Below are positions 19,701 to 27,025 of a stretch of DNA of 27,025 bases, in pieces. Source of the stretch: Plakobranchus ocellatus. Taxonomy: Eukaryota; Mollusca; Gastropoda; Plakobranchidae. Location of the stretch: positions 1,153,864 to 1,180,888 of the forward strand of contig BLXT01002514.1 of assembly GCA_019648995.1 (NCBI GenBank). The letters are read 5' to 3'. Every line of letters begins with the position of its first letter. Within the stretch, counting starts at the first letter, position 1. The translations under genes and the position numbers were made by a program. Under the pieces are notes generated by a model. It searched no databases, was not told the DNA's origin, and saw only the letters and a program-made list of their open reading frames with translations.

Positions 19701-20334
19701 GAGGTAGCAGATGGCAAAAGATAACAAAAACTTGTTGAAAGATAACCATGGCAACATGCGCATGAAGAAATGAATAAGATCTTAAAGCCTTCGCATTGAG
19801 AAAAGATTGCAAAAAAGCTGGAGAGCCTCATCAACATGAGGTAAAAATCATCAATCTCAAAAGGTTACCCAATCTGAAGAGACTGCCATAATGTTTGGTG
19901 TGGGCTGCAGTGATGTGTACAGACAGTACTGCTAGGGCACATAAAATACATTTTCAGAACTTTCCTAGTAAAAAAAACAAAAGCTAAAATGATAATAACA
20001 GATGTATATTTTTATATTTTTGTTTTTAATTACTAAATAGATCTACATGTCAAAAAAAAAAATTAAAATTTCACATCATTGATACACCAATTTTCTTGAC
20101 TTAAAGCAATTCAAATTGTACCAATCAGTTTCAGTACAGACATAACGATAAAACACACATGCTTTTCTCACCTTTTTATATATATTGAAAAAATTATGAT
20201 ATCAATAAATCCAATTAAAACATATTTTTTAAAATTAATTGAGAATCAAATATGATAAAATATTAATCTTAAGGACGTTCAGTAGTAAAAATTTATAGAA
20301 GCAAAGAAATTTATGTCATTTGTCATTGCCTGTC

Positions 20335-20357
20335 CAAAAAAAAAAAAAAAAAAAAAA
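20335..20357. repeat. Poly-A tract
   Basis: A run of more than 20 A on the plus strand, one of the longest in the window. No retroposed body is recognisable to its left. Confidence 0.9.
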
Positions 20358-20441
20358 TTCATGCAATGTAGGAATGAAAGTTGGTTTTTCTACACCACAT
20401 TAGGTAAAGCCAAGAACAGCTTATCTAATTCACACATTTGG

Positions 20442-20705
20442 CACTTCTCCGTTACCTAGAAATTTAGCATTTGAGAAATTGAGACATGATTAGTAAAAAG
20501 TAGAAATGGCAATAATCGAAGTCTTCTGCATTTATCCACTGCATACTAAAGCTAAAATTTCTATGGTCAAAATAAAAAAAAAAAAAAAGCTGAAAAGAAA
20601 CTTTGCCAACTCACACAATACACTTTTCCCCTCTTGCTAATTATTTAGCACTTGAGAGGTCATGACCTGAATAGAATTCAAAAATAGGCGATAAAGATCA
20701 GCAAT
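20442..20705. repeat. Possible diverged direct duplication, about 179 bp apart
   Basis: The segment beginning cacttctcc at 20442, with atttagcatttgaga and a later aatggcaataa, resembles the segment beginning cacttttcc at 20621, with atttagcacttgaga and a later aataggcgataa. The shared part is about 75 bp with many mismatches. This was judged by eye only. Confidence 0.35.
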
Positions 20706-22982
20706 CCAGAGCTTGAAAAATAATGCCCATGTCAATATACAATCAAACAAGAAATGCTGTTTATGCATGCTTTGGCCCCACCAATAATTCACTTGACATC
20801 CGGGGACTACAGAGAACATGAAAAATCAAACAACCTAATGTCAACAACTTTCATAATATATAGTATACGGTATGCTTTTCAAAAGGCTCTTTTGAGGAAG
20901 AGAGCACCAAAGAATGACAAACATTCTTTTAGGAAAAAAAAAAGTGAAAGGTAAATGCACAGCAAAGCTGGACAGTTAAAGCTCTGAACTAGCAGCATTG
21001 TCAGTTCTAAAGGACATCAATCATATCCTGACAAAGGAAAACCATCTTCATACATGATACACATAAAATTCAAGCCAATAGTTATTCTTTTTTCACAAAC
21101 AGCTTTTCTTCTCAATAGAATGCATGAACTCTGGCATGAAATAAGCTTTCATGTAGCAATTTGATAAAATGAACCAGATAACCAGATAATATAAAAACGC
21201 AAGGGTTGAACAAGATTCATATATTTTATATATATACCTTCCTTTCATTAAAGAATTGGAATATTTTTATCTGAAAATTACAATTTCCAAATTGTTTCAA
21301 TCAATTGAGACTTCTACTTTTTAAGTGATTTGTGGCGAGCTTAATTTTGGTAATTTCCTAATGTCAAAAACAAAATTATTCCTAGTTTACCAAAAGATTA
21401 ATCAAACAAAATCACTTTAATGAATGCACTTTGTGAGCAAATATCTGGACATATTTCAGATTTTAAGCTGCTTGACAGCTGCAATATACATAATATTTGT
21501 ATAGCAATAAAAGACATTTGATGATTTTAATAGTCAGTCATAATTTTATTGGCACATAAAAGAAAGGATATTGTGTATGGCAACAAGCTCATATTTGAAG
21601 TAAAAAAAGAGGCATTAAAAAATTAAGAATAATATGAGAGATTATCTAAAAATGTACAAAAAGAGTTTGGAAAGTTATAAAAATGAATGTAAATGACAAA
21701 ATGCGGCACAAAACCAGAAATCTTTAAATTCTAGACCAGCTGAATTGAAGTTACAAATGGAAATAAAGACAAAACAAAGAACATAAAAACTTATCAGAAA
21801 CAATTTCAACAAAAACTCAACCCAATGTAAGCTGTTATAGACCATTTCAGCCTCCAATGATTTGTTAAATTGAAATAGAAAAAGGAGAATACAATCTGAT
21901 ATGGAGGCGAGATTGTATAAAAATATAAGAGAAAGTACACCGAAAAAAGGAAGGTGTGAAGATTCCTAGAAATAAATCTTCAATTCTAAAACATTCATTT
22001 CATGATCAGGCATTTTGCTTTATGCTGTCTTTTGAAAAGCTTTAGTGCATTGACATCAAGAAAGCCTTTGTTTCAAAAAAAGTTAAAAACGGAATATTTT
22101 ATGTTATGCAGTAAAAGTGTAATAAAATTAACAAGGAATGTACCCTGTGAAAAACTGTACCTGATGTAAAGACCAGCATAGAACATCATGGAATATCAAT
22201 GAGTTGAAAATCACATTTTTTTTGCTCTTTTGAAAATGTGCAATATATTAGGAATCAATTCAGATACATTTCTTACATACACATTCAAAAAGTGAGATGT
22301 TCCTAAATAAACTCGCATGGTGGAGACAGTCAGATCATTGAAAATATCAGCTGTAGCAAATATAATCATACTACCAGACAACTAATCCAATGCTACAAAG
22401 TGCAGTAGTGTCTTTTGCACACCAATAGTGGCATGTATAGAGAGAGGACAGTTTTAAGAGGCTGAAAGCCAAAGGAATGATTAAGCAAGAATGTAAGGCG
22501 ATTAACTTACAACAGCATGGCTCATATATGAAAATAGGGCCACAAGGAGATAGAAATTAAAAAAAAAAAAATCCAAAACAAATATGTGCAAAAAAGTAGG
22601 ATTAAAAAATACACTTGGCAACAGCTTTACATTTGTATATTGTGAGCAAATTAATTATTGATGATGCACACAAAAAAATTGAGCCTATACACGAACAGTC
22701 CTTTCATGGTGAGAATATCTACATATTTAAAAGCTAGAGCTACCTACAGGAATATAATTCTAACGAAGCCCTACATACTTTACCTTAAACAACAGCAGCA
22801 AAAAAAAAAAAAGAAAAAAAAAGAAAAAATGTCCCTAGGGTAAAGAGAACAATAAAGTGAGCTAAAACTATATTACCAGGAAAATGTTTATACTCTTCGA
22901 TTATAAATCAAAAGGGACAATGTAAGTTTAACTTGAGCAGTTACAGCTGTGAAATGATTCAAAGTCAGGATGCTTAGGGCCA

Positions 22983-23002
22983 AAAAAAAAAAAAAAAAAA
23001 AA
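22983..23002. repeat. Poly-A tract
   Basis: About 20 consecutive A on the plus strand, in the A-rich right half. Confidence 0.9.
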
Positions 23003-23992
23003 ATTATCATTATGCCAGGCAAAATCACATTTTCTCTGTGCTAGAGAGATGCATATATTTTATAAGGCTGGTGTCTCCTTACAATTTTTAAAATGATTTG
23101 CCAACAGTTGAAGATCCCACAAATAGTTTTGAGATTGAAGAAAAATAAAATGGGCTTCTATGTGAGAGTTAATACAATCAATGCCTTTTTGATGTTGTTT
23201 ATGTCCACATACAAAAAACTTCTAACCTGGTTCTATATCATATTTATGATATATTTTATGAAAATATTTACTTGTGATACTGATTTGTCCTACATGTAAA
23301 GCACTTCAACTGGCCACTGCAGATCTAGTGAACACAAGATCACCCTTTCTGTGTTCTTACTAGAACAGATACCAGAATTTTCTTTCTGATTACACAGTTT
23401 TCAGTTAACCTTAGTCATTTGATATAAACTTAAAAAAAAAATTTTTTTTCAAAAATATTATAAAAAAATAACCGAAATCTAGGGGTGCAATAAGAAAATA
23501 TTGTTTAAAAGTACATTAAAAAAAAAAGGACATTTTAGATGAATAAAAAAAGTATCAAAAAGATTACACAAAATAAAGGAAATCTTGGTGTACACTCATT
23601 AAAAGTATATTAGATAAAAAAAAAAGACATTTCTCCAAACGTTAAACCCCCCCCCAGAGACAAAAAAAAATCCCTGATACCTCTTCAAAGTTTCTCATCA
23701 GCACAAACTTATTCAACAGCTTAATAGCTGTCAGAAGCAAGCAAAAGCAATTTTCAAGGGGATGTTGTAAAAAAAAAAAAAAATTGTATCAATGTGGAAC
23801 CTCTAGAATTCAACTATGACATAATGGATACCTTTGTTACTAAACAAGAGAGCAAATTTTCGGAAAGAAAAAAAAATAACAAAAGAAACCGAATCTCCTG
23901 AATTTGGCAACCAATAGCATCAATTACGCAAGTACAGCATTACAAAAAAATAAACAAAACACCTTCCTGAAAAATATTACCAATTATGTTTG

Positions 23993-24050
23993 GCACACAA
24001 TGATTAATCATTCTAACTCTAGCACACAATGATTAATTATTCTAATTCTA
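23993..24050. repeat. 29-bp tandem duplication containing a palindrome
   Basis: Two adjacent 29-bp units, each starting gcacacaatgattaat, are identical at 27 positions. The first contains the perfect 14-bp palindrome AATGATTAATCATT. The second has one C-to-T change there (ATGATTAATTAT). The core ATTA/TAAT pairs resemble homeodomain sites, but no function is shown. Confidence 0.9.
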
Positions 24051-25735
24051 GTGGAGAATGATAATTACAGACAAAAGTGCTGGATTATATATATATTCCA
24101 TGTAAATAAAACATTTGAAATAGATGTTTCACTAAACTATATGTATGTTTCTGCTTGATATCAATCACTAAAAACAGATATGTTAATTATTAAAAATAAA
24201 ACTTCCTCCATAGATACATTATAGAAACATCAGATATCTTGACATGGAGATGATAATACATAATTATAATCAGAGATTCGATCCATGGCACACACCTATC
24301 AAACTTGGACAAATAATCCTAAAATTTACACAATCAAAAAAGCATACAAAACAAACCAAAAAAAAAAAACAGAACACAGAAGAAACTATTTTTTTAGTAA
24401 GGGATGGGACTTAATTTTAAAATTACAAAAAGGGACCCAGTGATTTTCAGGTGTGGAACTGACTAAATAAAAAAAAAAAAAATCACCTGAGCTGCAAAAG
24501 ACTGGAAACAAGAGAATTCTTTATAATTTGATACATATCTGTCGAATTATTCATTATTTTCTCTATGATCAACACATTCATAACACAATTCATAAAATAG
24601 CCTATTCCTTTGAACCACTGTTTGTATCTATACTTAAAAAAAAAACATGCAAAACTTAAAATATTGGCTCCAAGTGCTTGTAGGCCCATAAAATGGCCGG
24701 GGCTGAGTGAGTGAAAATTTAATTTAACAATGTTCTTAAATAATCATACTCAATTTGTTTTTCAATGTAAATTTAAAAGCCAACCCCAACCTGCTTTTGC
24801 CATAAGCCTCTCATTAAATTTCAACTTTTTCTCAGACACCATGCATAGCCATTTCTTTTTAAATTTTTTTGCCTTTTCTATTTCACTCTCACCATTAAAT
24901 CAGAGAATATGATTTAATCCCGTCGTTGTAACAAAAATGGCAAAAGCTTATAAAACCTATTTCCAATGAGACTGATCTCACTGCCTAGCTCTATGGAGAT
25001 AGAGCCAGCAAATCTAATCTGGAGAATGGATGAAGTTTGAAAACAGGTCCTCCATTTACCATTATATTCAGACACAACAGTAAATTAAAGCATTTATTCA
25101 ATTAATCCTAGAAAAACTATAGTTTTTAACAACTGGTCTACTTCTGTCAATAAATCCATGGCACAAGACAAAAAGCTTTTATGATTGCAAGTTTATCTCA
25201 TCTATAGACGTCTCCAAATTAATCAACACTAAATGCAACAACTTATATGAATTTCATTTCCTATGACAACTAGTTATGTTTAACAAAAATTTGTTTTGTT
25301 CTTTTTGGTTCCCCCAAGTCTATCAATTATACTGAATTTGCAAAGATTTCAAAAGTGATAGTCTTACCTTTTTTTTTTTGTCATTTCAATTAGGCTTCAT
25401 TGATTTATAGTGAAAATGCAGAGAACTCAAAAGTATAAATTCTCATCTTTTTTGTCTTTAAACTCATAGTACTCACGTCCTGCAGTCAGGTTTCATTTCT
25501 AGCTTCTTTTAATAAAATCACTTTCACATTATCGTTTTAAGAACATTATTTTATGCTATAGTTATTTCAAATTATTAATTATTTTTACTTTCTTTGGGGG
25601 GTTTGGCAGTAAAGAAAAATCCTGGGAAATAAGATAAAATCTGAACTGGTTCCAACCCTAAAAATTGTTGTGGACTGGCTATACACAAAAAACCAAACCA
25701 AACCAACCCTAAAAATTTTCCATGGCAATTGACTT

Positions 25736-25747
25736 CATGTATATATA

Positions 25748-25813
<66 letters not shown>

Positions 25814-25820
25814 TATATTA
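25736..25820. repeat. (TA)n microsatellite with symmetric GTGT and ACAC
   Basis: A TA tract is interrupted near the left by tgtgta and near the right by tacaca. The whole stretch is nearly self-complementary and would form a long hairpin. Tyr/Ile-alternating ORFs through it are artefacts. Confidence 0.93.
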
Positions 25821-27003
25821 ATAACTTGATTATGAGAAAAGCAAAATATAGTCTTTTTCAACAGGTGAAAAATCAAGTCTACTCTATTCTCTACAAATAT
25901 GAGGAAGGGAAAAAAAATCTGCAAAATCCCCACAGTGGCTATTAGTCATAGCTCAAGTTTTGAGACTAATTGTTTACCTTCAGACAGAAATTTATTTTGA
26001 CTACTTTGAAAAAAAAAAAGATTTTAAACTTAGAATGTGAATGAAGCAATTCCCTACAACAATTTCAAAGCAATACAATAAGTGACACAAAATGGATTTA
26101 CATCAAATGAATGGTTTCAATACAGGTATTGCACCCTCATTATTTTGTACAGTTTAAAACAAAACAAAAACTGAATTGGACTAAACTTTTCATTCGCTGA
26201 GAATAACAAAAATACGAAAAAAAAAACCAAAAAACCCCAACATAAACAGACTGATCAATGACTAGAATAAAAAAAGCGTAATGATATGACAGCTTCCCCT
26301 TCCCCCCAAAAAAGAAAAAAAACTGTCAGAGACTAGATTAATGCTTTATTCTATTGCTAAAACAACTTGTATAATTAAAAAAAAATATCATCAAGCTGCT
26401 TAGTATGAGCAATTAAAAAATGACTCGAACAAAATGTATAAAAACAAAAGGACTTTGAATCAGGTGACTGTTTAAATTTACGCTGTTAAAATCCATGAAA
26501 AATAAACATACCTGTTACACTCTTACTTTAAAAAAAAAAGGCATGCATCCGCTTGAACTGCATTCAAAAAAAAAAAAAAAAAAATTCTAGATGCATTCAG
26601 ACATTCAAAGCTAGTCCTTGAGAAATATGCTGTAAACTTCAGCTTTAGCAAAAGAGTGATAAGTACCAGTATACACAATAAAAAGGGAGCAATTTCTATA
26701 GGTATGCATAAATGTGTGCCAGCCTTAGTAAATCATGGAACTGATACAGATTTGACCAATGGAGTCACTCAGATTTCCAGCTGGAGTAGGATCTTCTAAT
26801 TATGTGCCTCTTTTGAAATATTGAAATGCAGTCAACTCAATATGAAGTTATGATCATTTGATGATGTGGAATGGGGAAAAACAGACAAGTAATTCTGAGA
26901 AAAATGGGTTCAACATTTAGGAATACTTGAACATTGAGAACAAGCATTGCTGCCGTAAAAACGACGCTAAAAACTGTAATATTTTCATGACACCTAAATG
27001 TCA

Positions 27004-27025
27004 CAAAAAAAAAAAAAAAAAAAAA
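27004..27025. repeat. Poly-A tract at the right edge
   Basis: An unbroken run of more than 20 A reaches the last base of the window, so its true length is unknown. Confidence 0.9.

Larger units (their letters stand above)
13660..27025 (-). other. Inferred long non-coding 3' region of a minus-strand transcript
   Basis: More than 13 kb without a recognisable coding exon on either strand. Long A-runs dominate on the plus strand (near 15110, 17240, 20340, 22560, 22800, 22983, 23770, 24470, 26570, 27005), so the minus strand is T-rich, as expected for introns or UTRs transcribed leftward. Splice-like minus-strand sites (for example around 22507 and 25367) border no convincing coding exon. ORFs of 60 to 90 codons here match nothing I know. 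It could be a long 3' UTR, a terminal intron, or simply intergenic DNA. Confidence 0.3.

Noticed and set aside
19624-19837. Two overlapping minus-strand ORFs with hydrophobic stretches
   Set aside because: The hydrophobicity follows from T-rich codons. The ORFs overlap in different frames and neither has splice or family support.
20637-20819. 60-codon minus-strand ORF with several Trp
   Set aside because: I considered a coding exon, but no splice sites bound it and no motif is recognisable.
22480-22560. Possible minus-strand exon ending at a gtaagt donor (plus strand acttac near 22508)
   Set aside because: No matching acceptor or convincing open frame upstream; a six-base match is expected by chance.
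25575-25945. ORFs rich in alternating Tyr and Ile on both strands
   Set aside because: They are translations of the (TA)n microsatellite.

Overview
This window is AT-rich animal nuclear DNA. It has short exons with GT/AG introns and polypyrimidine tracts, tRNA-derived SINEs, MITE-like DNA transposons and long microsatellites. Nothing bacterial is present: there are no operons or long ORFs. The SINE and transposon mix fits an invertebrate, perhaps a mollusc or other lophotrochozoan, but the sequence does not prove the clade.

Left part (1 to about 10.8 kb): the 3' three quarters of one plus-strand gene. Six exons (2562-2661, 3142-3232, 4627-4694, 6119-6150, 9348-9481, 10280-10384) join in frame into 176 codons ending in TGA. 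I recognise the product as PIGL, the N-acetylglucosaminyl-phosphatidylinositol de-N-acetylase of GPI-anchor synthesis. The exon(s) for the N-terminal membrane anchor and the HPDD catalytic motif must lie left of base 1. Introns and flank hold a palindromic tandem array (204-390), a 23-bp tandem repeat (1734-1810), a SINE (2151-2421), a MITE with palindromic ends (4866-5439), a pogo/Tigger-like deletion derivative that keeps the start of its transposase (7102-7666), and a long (TA)n tract 30 bp past a splice donor.

Middle (about 10.8 to 13.6 kb): between transcription units. It holds a broken transposon-associated gene fragment on the minus strand (about 10955-11311) and a degenerate minisatellite of about 47 bp (11794-12164).

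Right part (about 13.6 to 27 kb): no coding exon recognised. Homopolymer tracts switch from mostly T on the plus strand to mostly A, and a good minus-strand AATAAA lies at 13654-13659. I infer a convergent minus-strand transcript with a very long 3' UTR or 3' intronic region reaching the right edge. It contains a second SINE in minus orientation (14302-14576, clear target-site duplication), a 29-bp duplication carrying a perfect palindrome, and a (TA)n tract flanked by GTGT and ACAC.

The one functional gene I can defend is PIGL. No new multi-gene system is visible. The most unusual items are the transposase-retaining pogo MITE, the palindromic-TIR MITE and the inferred long convergent 3' UTR.
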